The notes beneath the pieces were generated by a model, which did no database searches, was not told the origin of the DNA, and worked only from the letters and a program-made list of their open reading frames with translations. A stretch of 10,092 nucleotides of DNA, from positions 1 to 10,092 of the forward strand of contig CAZNLL010000135.1 of assembly GCA_964573885.1 (NCBI GenBank), given 5' to 3'. Positions 1-6,185 of the stretch are shown here, one piece after another. Both the position numbers and the translations under genes were made by a program. The DNA is from CAZNLL01 sp964573885. GTDB taxonomy: Bacteria; Desulfobacterota; DSM-4660; Desulfatiglandales; Desulfatiglandaceae. Position 1 is the first letter of the stretch, and every line of letters begins with the position of its first letter.

Positions 1-689
1 AGCTTTCCCTTATTGCCGATAAAGTTATCATCCACAAAAAGGACGCCCCCTCTCCAGCCCTGGACGTAGATGCTCTCCAGCTCGGCCAGTATTTGATCTT
101 TGGCTTTGGTGCGCGTCTTGCGTCCGTAAAGCGTTGTTATATCACAAAACTCACAATCAAAAGGACAACCCCGGGAATATTGGATATTCATGGAAAAGTA
201 CTTTTTCATGTTAACCAGTTCCCAGAGCGGTATGGGGGTGCTTTTCATATCCGGGAATTCAGGGGTTGTATAAATCCTCTTGGCCCGGCCTGATTCCAGG
301 TCCTTTAGGAAAAGGGGCAGGGTGATTTCGGCCTCATTGAGCACCAGATGGTCTACATCCTGGAAGGCCTCATACCCGGCGGTAAAGAGGGGGCCCCCGG
401 CGACGACCTTGGCTCCTTTGTCCTTGCATCGCCGGATGATCTCTTGGGCCGACTCCTTCTGCACGGCCATGGCGCTGATGAACACGTAATCGGCCCATTC
501 AATATCCTTGTCCTTGAGGTCGGCCACGTTCATATCCACCAACTTCTTCTCCCATTCCCGGGGAAGCATACCGGCCACGGTCAAGAGGCCCAGGGGCGGG
601 TGTACCGCCTTTTTTGAAATGAACCTTAAGGCGTGCTTGAAGCTCCAAAAGGTCTCTGGATACATGGGATACACAAGAAGCACCTTCAT
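1..689 (-). CDS. B12-binding-type radical SAM protein, DUF4070-like (3' part off the window)
   Basis: The 229 visible residues start at an ATG (complement of 687-689) preceded by a strong AGGAG six bases upstream. Residues 1-130 look like the Rossmann-type cobalamin-binding domain of this class: a KVLLVYP strand, the HPPLGLLTVAGMLP segment at 30-43, and VVAGGP at 95-100. No DxHxxG cobalamin-ligand motif is visible, so any cobalamin would bind base-off or not at all. The radical SAM domain opens at about 166 with YSRGCPFDCEFC, giving the CxxxCxxC cluster motif at Cys175, Cys179 and Cys182 for the [4Fe-4S] cluster that cleaves S-adenosylmethionine. VDDNFIGN at 219-226 is the conserved segment that follows in these proteins. 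The family includes hopanoid methylases (HpnP type) and many uncharacterised members, so the substrate is unknown. The gene reads in the same direction as the TetR gene and lies 89 bases downstream of it; co-transcription is possible. The rest of the radical SAM domain and the C-terminal domain lie outside the window. Confidence 0.93.
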   Translation of the reverse strand, partial: MKVLLVYPMYPETFWSFKHALRFISKKAVHPPLGLLTVAGMLPREWEKKLVDMNVADLKDKDIEWADYVFISAMAVQKESAQEIIRRCKDKGAKVVAGGPLFTAGYEAFQDVDHLVLNEAEITLPLFLKDLESGRAKRIYTTPEFPDMKSTPIPLWELVNMKKYFSMNIQYSRGCPFDCEFCDITTLYGRKTRTKAKDQILAELESIYVQGWRGGVLFVDDNFIGNKGK

Positions 690-712
690 ATTGATCTCCT
701 TTTTAACTCGCC

Positions 713-737
713 GGCGGCTCTTCCCGCCCTTGCCGCC
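713..737. repeat. GC-rich inverted repeat between the TetR and radical SAM genes
   Basis: GGCGGC (713-718) and GCCGCC (732-737) form a perfect 6-bp stem with a 13-base loop. On the minus strand this hairpin sits about 20 bases upstream of the radical SAM ribosome binding site and downstream of the TetR stop. No U-run follows it directly on the minus strand; on the plus strand a T-run appears about 10 bases later (745-751). It could be a weak terminator or attenuator, or chance in GC-rich DNA. Confidence 0.3.
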
Positions 738-778
738 TTCCGGGCTTTTTTCTCACTCAAGAACGCCCTGAGATCCCA

Positions 779-1438
779 TCATAATACCGAGACTTGGCCC
801 TTGCTGATGCCTTCCAAGATAATATTGACGAGCATCTCCACGTTCTCCTCGATTTCCGTCCGCCCCAAATTCACAGCCCACGGGTATTCCAGTCCCTTTA
901 GGGCAAAAAACACGGCCTGAGAGACCGCACCCGGATCAGTGAGCAGAAAGGCGCCCTTTTTTTGACCATATTCCACTATGTCCCTGATGGTGGCGACCTC
1001 CCATTGGGAGTAGTCAAGGGTGAGATTTTCAATGAATGCATAGTGTTTCAAATATTCGTCTTTCACCGTGATATACTGGTCTGCCTTTTCATAGAGATAA
1101 TCCAGCCTCGTGAAAACGAACTTCCTTAATTTCTCACAGGGATCATCTTCCTGGTCGACCGCCTGGATGATCCTGGCCTTGAGCCCCGCTATTTCTCCCT
1201 TGATAACCTCGGCAAAGACCTCCTCCTTGTTCCTGAAATAATAATACAGGGAGCTCTTCCCCTTTTTTGCCGCCCTGGCAATATCCCCGACCGTGGTCTT
1301 TTCAAGGCCAAACCGGGAAAAAAGATCGCTTGCGGCGGAGACGATAAGGTCTCTTTGTTCACTTTCAATGGGCATAGGCATAGAGGGCATCGACTTTTCG
1401 AACATTTTTTTTAATTGTTCCAATCTAATCTCGGCCAT
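779..1438 (-). CDS. TetR/AcrR-family transcriptional regulator
   Basis: This is a 219-residue one-component repressor of typical TetR length. The N-terminal DNA-binding domain spans about residues 28-75. It has QRDLIVSAASDLFSRFG (helix 1) and the helix-turn-helix TTVGDIARAAKKGKSSLYYYF at 48-68, then the usual FRNKEEVFAEV. Residues 80-219 are the helical ligand-binding and dimerisation domain, too divergent to name a ligand. It is transcribed away from the acyl-CoA synthetase/exporter operon, the usual layout for a TetR repressor of the adjacent genes and of itself. In E. coli a TetR protein (CecR/YbiH) adjoins the homologous ybhGFSR genes, which supports that role. The start is uncertain: the first ATG (1438) has no convincing Shine-Dalgarno, and a promoter-like sequence overlaps it. 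Met12 (ATG at 1405) would give 208 residues and keeps the whole DNA-binding domain. The Met/Pro-rich residues 12-22 before helix 1 are not conserved in the family. Confidence 0.93.
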   Translation of the reverse strand: MAEIRLEQLKKMFEKSMPSMPMPIESEQRDLIVSAASDLFSRFGLEKTTVGDIARAAKKGKSSLYYYFRNKEEVFAEVIKGEIAGLKARIIQAVDQEDDPCEKLRKFVFTRLDYLYEKADQYITVKDEYLKHYAFIENLTLDYSQWEVATIRDIVEYGQKKGAFLLTDPGAVSQAVFFALKGLEYPWAVNLGRTEIEENVEMLVNIILEGISKGQVSVL

Positions 1439-1451
1439 ACCCCGGTGTCAA
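1422..1451 (-). promoter_or_regulatory. Candidate sigma70-like promoter for the TetR gene
   Basis: On the minus strand a perfect TTGACA (complement of 1446-1451) is followed after 18 bases by TAGATT (complement of 1422-1427), or after 17 by TTAGAT. The -35 box is exact, while the -10 matches TATAAT at only three or four positions. If used, transcription would begin near 1415, downstream of the longest start codon, and translation would have to begin at Met12 or later, with a weak GGAA as ribosome binding site. Moderate to low confidence. Confidence 0.4.
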
Positions 1452-1481
1452 GCGCTTTTTTTACCCTGCCGCCGCACCCTG

Positions 1482-1512
1482 CCTGACATCCATGGATCAG
1501 GGCCTGGCCTTG
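1482..1512. promoter_or_regulatory. Candidate TetR operator: two overlapping near-palindromes
   Basis: The divergent spacer holds an exact 10-bp palindrome, ATCCATGGAT (1488-1497). It is flanked by CCTG on the left (with two extra bases, AC, inserted) and CAGG on the right, giving an imperfect 20-bp dyad at 1482-1501. A second dyad overlaps it, CAgGGCCtGGCCtTG (1498-1512), symmetric at 12 of 14 positions around the central T. Dyads of 15-20 bp between a TetR gene and its divergent target are typical operators. The assignment to this regulator is inferred from position and symmetry. Confidence 0.4.
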
Positions 1513-1552
1513 TTTCTTGCATTTGCCGACCGAATAGGATAATGGTTGGCCC

Positions 1553-2989
1553 ATGACCAGCACCCTGGATGTTTTTCTCAAGCCAAAGCATGTCGCGGTT
1601 ATCGGCGCTACGGAACGGCCCGGTTCGTGGGGGTCCTTTATCATGGAAGGCCTCCTTTCATGGGGCTACCCGGGCAAAATCTACCCTATAAACCGCAGAA
1701 CAGATCAGGTTTACGGTATCCCTGCTTATAAAGGCCTGGAGGCCGTGGACGGTCCCATAGACCTTGCCATCTTCACCATCCCCCAGGAATCCGTGGAACA
1801 GGCCCTCTCCGAGTGCGGTAAAAAAGAGGTCAAAGGGGTAACCATCATAACAGCCGGTTATAGAGAGGCCCTGTCAAAGGGTGGGGACATGGAAAAGGCC
1901 CTGGTCAACCTTGCCCGTTCCAAAGGCATGCGCCTTCTGGGCCCCAATGTGAGCGGCACTTTTGATCTCCATGCCTCTTTCAACGGGGCGGCCTCACCGG
2001 CGGAGCATTTGTGCCCCACGGCCATTGCCGCGATTTGCCAGGGAGGCTATGCCTTCTACGATCTCCTGGCAAGCGGCTTTTCCAGGGGCATGGGGGTGGG
2101 GAAATTCATCCATACCGGGAACGAGTGTGATCTCACGGCCACAGACTTCCTGGAGCACCTGGGGACCGACCCCCAAGTGAAGGTCCTCCTTATGTACCTG
2201 GAGGCGGTCCGGGAAGGAAGGCGATTTTTGGAGGTGGCCCGCCGGGTGTCGCGGGAAAAGCCCATTGTCGTGTACAAGGGAGGGAGGACGCCCGGCTCGG
2301 CCCGGGCGGCCCAGAGCCACACCGGGGCACTGGCCGGCTCCGGCAGGGTCTATCTGGGGGCCTTTTCCCAGGCCGGGCTCCTTATGGCCCCCACCATGGA
2401 ACTCCTCCTGCCCATGGGTCATGCCCTGCTTGAGCGGCCGCCCATGAAAGGCCCCAGGGTGGCCATTGTCACCATGGGCGGGTCCTGGGGTGTGGCCCTT
2501 TCAGACGCCCTCGAAGAGGCCGGGCTTTGTGTGCCCGAGCTGAGCCAAGGGCTCCAGGCAAGGCTCCGTTCTCTGGGCATGCCCGTGAGGGCCTCTACAA
2601 AAAATCCCGTTGATATCGGGGCCTCCGGCCTTTTCTTCGCCAGGGATATCATGCTGGCCCTGGGCAGAGAGGTCCTTACCTCAGGGGAGGTGGACGCCCT
2701 GGTCCTTCACGGCATGGGAAGGCCGGGCATGCTCGAAGAGGACGCCCCCTCAAGGCTGAAACTCTTTCTTGAAATCAACAAGGAAGTGATCACCGGGTTC
2801 TGCGACCTGGAAAAGGAAACAGGCCTTCCCGTGCTCATTGCCACCGTTTTTACCCCCTGGGAAAGCCAGGTGGTCTATGACCTCAATGCTCAGGGGGTAC
2901 GGATCTACAACCGCCTTGACGAGATCGCCCAAATCCTGGGCCTCTTGTACAGCCACTGGAAAAGGAATCAGGGTCTGCCGGGTTCCTGA
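1553..2989 (+). CDS. Acyl-CoA synthetase (NDP-forming) alpha subunit, AcdA-like
   Basis: This 478-residue protein resembles the alpha subunit of ADP-forming acyl-CoA synthetases (acyl-CoA + ADP + Pi <-> acid + ATP + CoA), distant kin of succinyl-CoA synthetase. The CoA-binding Rossmann domain covers about 6-135: VAVIGATERPGSWGSF, then GYPGKIYPINRR and LLGPNVSG at 128-135. The first ligase-like domain (about 150-290) has CQGGYAFYD, HTGNECDLTATDFLEHLG, Glu217 in MYLEAVREG, and SARAAQSHTGALAG with His256. That histidine is the one phosphorylated in characterised members of the family. Residues 300-470 are the second ligase-like domain (RVAIVTMGGSWGVALSDALE, KNPVDIGAS). The ATP-grasp beta subunit is neither fused nor encoded nearby, so the protein cannot use nucleotide alone; a partner elsewhere or a non-catalytic role must be assumed. 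ATG 1553 is the first start after an in-frame stop, though its ribosome binding site is weak. It heads the exporter operon, with 39 bases to the adaptor gene. The acyl substrate is unknown. Confidence 0.88.
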   Translation: MTSTLDVFLKPKHVAVIGATERPGSWGSFIMEGLLSWGYPGKIYPINRRTDQVYGIPAYKGLEAVDGPIDLAIFTIPQESVEQALSECGKKEVKGVTIITAGYREALSKGGDMEKALVNLARSKGMRLLGPNVSGTFDLHASFNGAASPAEHLCPTAIAAICQGGYAFYDLLASGFSRGMGVGKFIHTGNECDLTATDFLEHLGTDPQVKVLLMYLEAVREGRRFLEVARRVSREKPIVVYKGGRTPGSARAAQSHTGALAGSGRVYLGAFSQAGLLMAPTMELLLPMGHALLERPPMKGPRVAIVTMGGSWGVALSDALEEAGLCVPELSQGLQARLRSLGMPVRASTKNPVDIGASGLFFARDIMLALGREVLTSGEVDALVLHGMGRPGMLEEDAPSRLKLFLEINKEVITGFCDLEKETGLPVLIATVFTPWESQVVYDLNAQGVRIYNRLDEIAQILGLLYSHWKRNQGLPGS

Positions 2990-3028
2990 ACCGGAGGGCC
3001 CCCTTCCAGTCTCGCCAAGAGGTCACTC

Positions 3029-4216
3029 ATGAAAAAAGCCCTTGCCATCGCTATTCCCGCTTTCCTGATCCTTATCGGGGTGGTGACCACCCTTCATTTC
3101 CTTGAAGATAAGGCACAAAACCAGATCCTCAGGGTTTCCGGGAACATGGAGGTCACCCAGGCAAGCCTTTCCTTTAAGATTCCCGGCATCCTCCTCGAGC
3201 GCTTGGTTGATGAAGGGCAAAGGGTGTCCGCCGGTCAATTGATCGCCAAGCTGGAAAGTACCGACCAGCAACTTGCCGTCACCAAGGCCGAGGCAGGCCT
3301 TGTCCATTCCAAGGCCTTTCTGGCGGAACTGGAGGCAGGGAGCCGACCCGAAGAGATCAAGGCCGCATGGGCCCAGGTGCAAAAGGCCCGCTCCGCCTTG
3401 GCGGAACTGGAGCGGGGAAGCCGGGAACAGGAGATTGCGGACGCCCGGGCTGAATTGGAGAGGGCCCTCGCCGCGGCCCAGGGGGCCCGGTCTCAATTCC
3501 TTGTGGCCAAAGCGGATTATGGACGCTTCAAACGCCTCTTAGAGGATAATGTGATTAGCCCTTATGAATACGATGCGGTACTCAAGAAATACGAGACCGC
3601 CCAGAGCACCCTTGAGGAGGCCAATGCCCGGGTCCTCAGTTCCCGGGAGAAGCTAAGCCTCCGCCTGGAAGGTCCACGGACCGAGCAGATCGACCAGGCC
3701 AGGGCCGCCTTCCGCAGGGCCCAGGCGGAACATGCCCTGGTCAAGGCCGGACCCAGGCAGGAGGCCATTGACCAGGCCAGGGCACAGGTCCAGGTGGCCA
3801 GGGAATCCTTGCGCGAGGCCAAACAGCACCTCGCCTATACCCGGCTCTATTCCCCCTTTGAGGGCGTGATCCTGAGCAAGGCCGCCGAAAAGGGGGAATA
3901 CCTTAATCCAGGCTCTCCCGTGGTGAGCGTGGGGGACCTGAACCACATCTGGCTACGGGCCTATGTGAACGAGACCGACCTGGGTCGTATCAAACAGGGA
4001 CAGGCCGCCACGGTCACCACCGATACCTACCCCGCCAAGACCTATCAGGGCCACATCAGTTTCATCAGCAGTGAGGCGGAATTCACCCCCAAATCGGTCC
4101 AGACCTTTGAGGAACGGGTCAAGCTCGTCTACCGGATCAAGATCGACATCCACAACCCGGACTGGGAACTCAAACCCGGCATGCCCGGCGATGCCCTGAT
4201 AAGGACCGGGGGCTAG
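3029..4216 (+). CDS. HlyD-family membrane fusion (periplasmic adaptor) protein, YbhG-like
   Basis: This 395-residue adaptor should link an inner-membrane ABC transporter to the periplasm and an outer-membrane channel. Residues 1-24 are an uncleaved-looking membrane anchor with Lys2-Lys3 before a hydrophobic stretch. The first lipoyl half lies at about 38-77 (SFKIPGILLERLVDEGQRVSAGQLIAKLE). A long alpha-helical coiled-coil hairpin covers about 80-268. The second lipoyl half follows at 269-302 (LYSPFEGVILSKAAEKGEYL), then a beta-barrel domain at 303-393 (IWLRAYVNETDLGRIKQGQ to LKPGMPGDALI). Length and layout fit the YbhG/EmrA-like branch. ATG 3029 has a good AAGAGGT upstream. The ATPase gene begins four bases after the stop, so the two are surely co-transcribed and probably translationally linked. 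The hairpin is built from a repeated 26-residue unit, described separately. No TolC-like channel is encoded here. A gene symbol is not assigned because E. coli YbhG orthology rests only on context and overall layout. Confidence 0.93.
   Translation: MKKALAIAIPAFLILIGVVTTLHFLEDKAQNQILRVSGNMEVTQASLSFKIPGILLERLVDEGQRVSAGQLIAKLESTDQQLAVTKAEAGLVHSKAFLAELEAGSRPEEIKAAWAQVQKARSALAELERGSREQEIADARAELERALAAAQGARSQFLVAKADYGRFKRLLEDNVISPYEYDAVLKKYETAQSTLEEANARVLSSREKLSLRLEGPRTEQIDQARAAFRRAQAEHALVKAGPRQEAIDQARAQVQVARESLREAKQHLAYTRLYSPFEGVILSKAAEKGEYLNPGSPVVSVGDLNHIWLRAYVNETDLGRIKQGQAATVTTDTYPAKTYQGHISFISSEAEFTPKSVQTFEERVKLVYRIKIDIHNPDWELKPGMPGDALIRTGG
3338..3799 (+). repeat. Four copies of a G-S/P-R-x-E-x-I-x-x-A unit in the adaptor coiled coil
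   Basis: The adaptor residues 104-120, 130-146, 215-231 and 241-257 carry the same pattern: GSRPEEIKAAWAQVQKA, GSREQEIADARAELERA, GPRTEQIDQARAAFRRA and GPRQEAIDQARAQVQVA. Copies 1-2 and 3-4 are each exactly 26 residues apart, one pair in each arm of the predicted hairpin. Copies 3 and 4 share IDQARA. This looks like internal duplication of a helical unit that sets hairpin length. Similar G-R-P-E-E-I repeats are common in YbhG-like adaptors. Confidence 0.75.
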
Positions 4217-4220
4217 ATCC

Positions 4221-6185
4221 ATGCCTTCTGGGGATTCACCGATTTTCTCCCAGGGGCTGACCAAACGTTTCGGTTCTCTCACGGCCGTGGACCAGCTGAG
4301 TTTTTCCGTGGACCCGGGCGAGATATTCGGCCTTGTGGGCCCTGACGGGGCGGGAAAATCCACCACCCTGCGCCTGCTGAGCAGCATCCTTGACCCCACC
4401 GAGGGCCAGGCCTCCATCGCCGGTTACGATGTATGCCGGGATCCCGAGGCGGTCAAAGACCATCTGGCCTATATGAGCCAGCGTTTCGCCCTTTATTCGG
4501 ACCTCACCGTCAAAGAGAACATCAACTTCTACGCAGACCTCTACGGCGTGCCCAAAAGGGGCAGGGAGGCACGCATCGATGAGCTCCTCGCCTTCAGTTA
4601 CATGGGGCCCTTCAAGAAGAGGCTGGCCGGCAACCTTTCAGGAGGCATGAAGCAGAAACTCCAACTCGTGTGCGCCCTGGTCCATACGCCGAAGGTCCTG
4701 CTCCTGGATGAACCGACCAGCGGCGTGGATCCCTTAAGCCGGCGGGACTTCTGGCGGATCCTCTATCAGCTGTTACAGCAGGGGGTCTCCATTCTGGTCA
4801 CCACGGCCTACCTGGACGAGGCCGAGCGGTGCCACCGGGTGGGGCTTTTGCATCGTGGGAGCCTCCTGGCCGTAGGAACCCCGGAAGCGGTAAAAGGCCT
4901 CATGCAGGGCCGCATCCTCACCATCCAGAGTCATCAAGCCAGGAAAATCAGCCGGCTCCTCCGCCGGCGGTGGAATCAATCAAAGGTCAATGTCTTCGGG
5001 AACCACGTCCATGTGGTCTGCGCCGATCCCTATACGGTCCGAGAGGAAGTGGGCAGCCTCCTTTCTGAGGCCGGTCTGGAATGGGAGGACATGCGCGAGC
5101 AACAGGCCACCCTTGAAGATGTCTTTGTCAGCGCCTTGGACCAATGGGGGGCCAGGCCGCCGGGCGGGGAGATAAAGGTGGCCGGAGAGTCCCTGGGGCC
5201 TTCCCTGGACGCCCACATGCATGAAAAGGCCGTAGAGGTCCATGACCTGACCAGGCGTTTCGGCGCTTTCACCGCCGTGGACGGATTGACCTTTGAGGTG
5301 CCCCAAGGGGAAATATTCGGCTTCCTCGGCCCCAACGGAGCGGGCAAGAGCACCACCATACGCATGCTCTGCGGGCTCCTGGGGCCTACTACGGGAGAGG
5401 GCCGTGTGGCCGGCTTTGAAATCAGCACCCAGGCCGAACGCATCAAGCAACATATCGGCTACATGAGCCAGAAGTTCTCCCTCTATGAAGACCTGACCGT
5501 GGAGGAAAATATTGAGTTTTACGGGGGCATTTACGGGCTTCACGGCCCACGCATGGTGGAACGCAAGGCCTGGGCCGTGGACATGGCCGGACTTGAAGAC
5601 CAAAAGCAGAGCCTTACAGCCACCTTGAGCGGCGGATGGAAGCAGCGCCTGGCCATGGCCTGTGCCGTACTCCACAGTCCTCCCATCGTTTTTCTGGACG
5701 AACCCACCAGTGGTGTGGATCCTGTGAGCCGCCGCCGTTTCTGGGATCTCATCTATGAAATGGCGGACCAAGGGGTTACCGTCTTTGTCACCACCCACTA
5801 CATGGAAGAGGCGGAATACTGTGACCGCCTGGCCCTCATTTACCGGGGAAAGACGATCGCCCTGGGCACTCCCCTTGAGCTAAAGACCCGGGTCATGGGT
5901 GATCAGATCCTCAATATCGGGTGCCCCAGGCCTCAGGAGGTGATGGATCTCATCGGGGCCCTGCCGGAGGTCAGGGATGTGGGCCTCTTCGGCTCCGGCC
6001 TCCACGCGGCGGTCAGAGATGCGGCCGAAGCAGAACGTGCCGTCAGGCGGGTCTTGGACGACCGGGGTAGAGAAAGGGCGGAGATCGAAAAGATCACCCC
6101 CAGCATGGAAGACGTGTTTGTCTCCCTCATCGAAGAAGTGGATCGAGACGGGAGAGGCACAGGATCCGGAGCGCAACATGCTTAG
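4221..6185 (+). CDS. ybhF: Tandem ABC transporter ATP-binding protein, YbhF-like
   Basis: This 654-residue protein carries two complete ABC ATPase domains and should power the two permeases encoded next. Domain 1 has Walker A GPDGAGKST at 40-48, Q-loop SQRFALYSDLTV, signature LSGGMKQKL at 139-147, and Walker B VLLLDEPTSGVDP at 159-171. Its switch position is Ala196 (TTAYLDEAE) instead of histidine. Domain 2 has GPNGAGKST at 370-378, SQKFSLYEDLTV, LSGGWKQRL at 469-477, IVFLDEPTSGVDP at 489-501 and the normal switch His526 (TTHYMEEAE). Each domain is followed by an 80-90-residue tail (about 228-312 and 558-640) ending in similar T(L/M)EDVFVS motifs. The GPDGAGK form and the missing histidine in domain 1 are, as I recall, also found in E. 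coli YbhF, which supports the assignment; this protein is longer than the roughly 580 residues of YbhF. The start is preceded by a G-rich stretch. The 3' end overlaps the next gene by 8 bases, implying translational coupling. Confidence 0.93.
   Translation: MPSGDSPIFSQGLTKRFGSLTAVDQLSFSVDPGEIFGLVGPDGAGKSTTLRLLSSILDPTEGQASIAGYDVCRDPEAVKDHLAYMSQRFALYSDLTVKENINFYADLYGVPKRGREARIDELLAFSYMGPFKKRLAGNLSGGMKQKLQLVCALVHTPKVLLLDEPTSGVDPLSRRDFWRILYQLLQQGVSILVTTAYLDEAERCHRVGLLHRGSLLAVGTPEAVKGLMQGRILTIQSHQARKISRLLRRRWNQSKVNVFGNHVHVVCADPYTVREEVGSLLSEAGLEWEDMREQQATLEDVFVSALDQWGARPPGGEIKVAGESLGPSLDAHMHEKAVEVHDLTRRFGAFTAVDGLTFEVPQGEIFGFLGPNGAGKSTTIRMLCGLLGPTTGEGRVAGFEISTQAERIKQHIGYMSQKFSLYEDLTVEENIEFYGGIYGLHGPRMVERKAWAVDMAGLEDQKQSLTATLSGGWKQRLAMACAVLHSPPIVFLDEPTSGVDPVSRRRFWDLIYEMADQGVTVFVTTHYMEEAEYCDRLALIYRGKTIALGTPLELKTRVMGDQILNIGCPRPQEVMDLIGALPEVRDVGLFGSGLHAAVRDAAEAERAVRRVLDDRGRERAEIEKITPSMEDVFVSLIEEVDRDGRGTGSGAQHA

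Noticed and set aside
93..771. Several plus-strand open frames of 66-95 codons at the left edge
   Set aside because: They are out of frame with, and antisense to, the minus-strand radical SAM gene, whose CxxxCxxC motif and ribosome binding site are clear.
1517..1543. Possible plus-strand promoter TTGCAT and GATAAT ahead of the acyl-CoA synthetase gene
   Set aside because: The -10-like box is good, but spacing is only 15 bases and the start would fall almost on the ATG. It was not supported enough to list as a feature, although some promoter must lie in this spacer.
4980..5798. A 272-codon open frame on the minus strand opposite the tandem ATPase
   Set aside because: It is antisense to domain 2 of the ATPase, where Walker A, signature and Walker B are intact on the plus strand; the antisense product has no recognisable domain.
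5977..6177. N-terminal extension of the first permease to the earliest ATG
   Set aside because: It would overlap the ATPase gene by more than 200 bases and add an Arg/Ser/Pro-rich stretch unlike permeases. ATG 6178 has a ribosome binding site and family-typical N-terminus.
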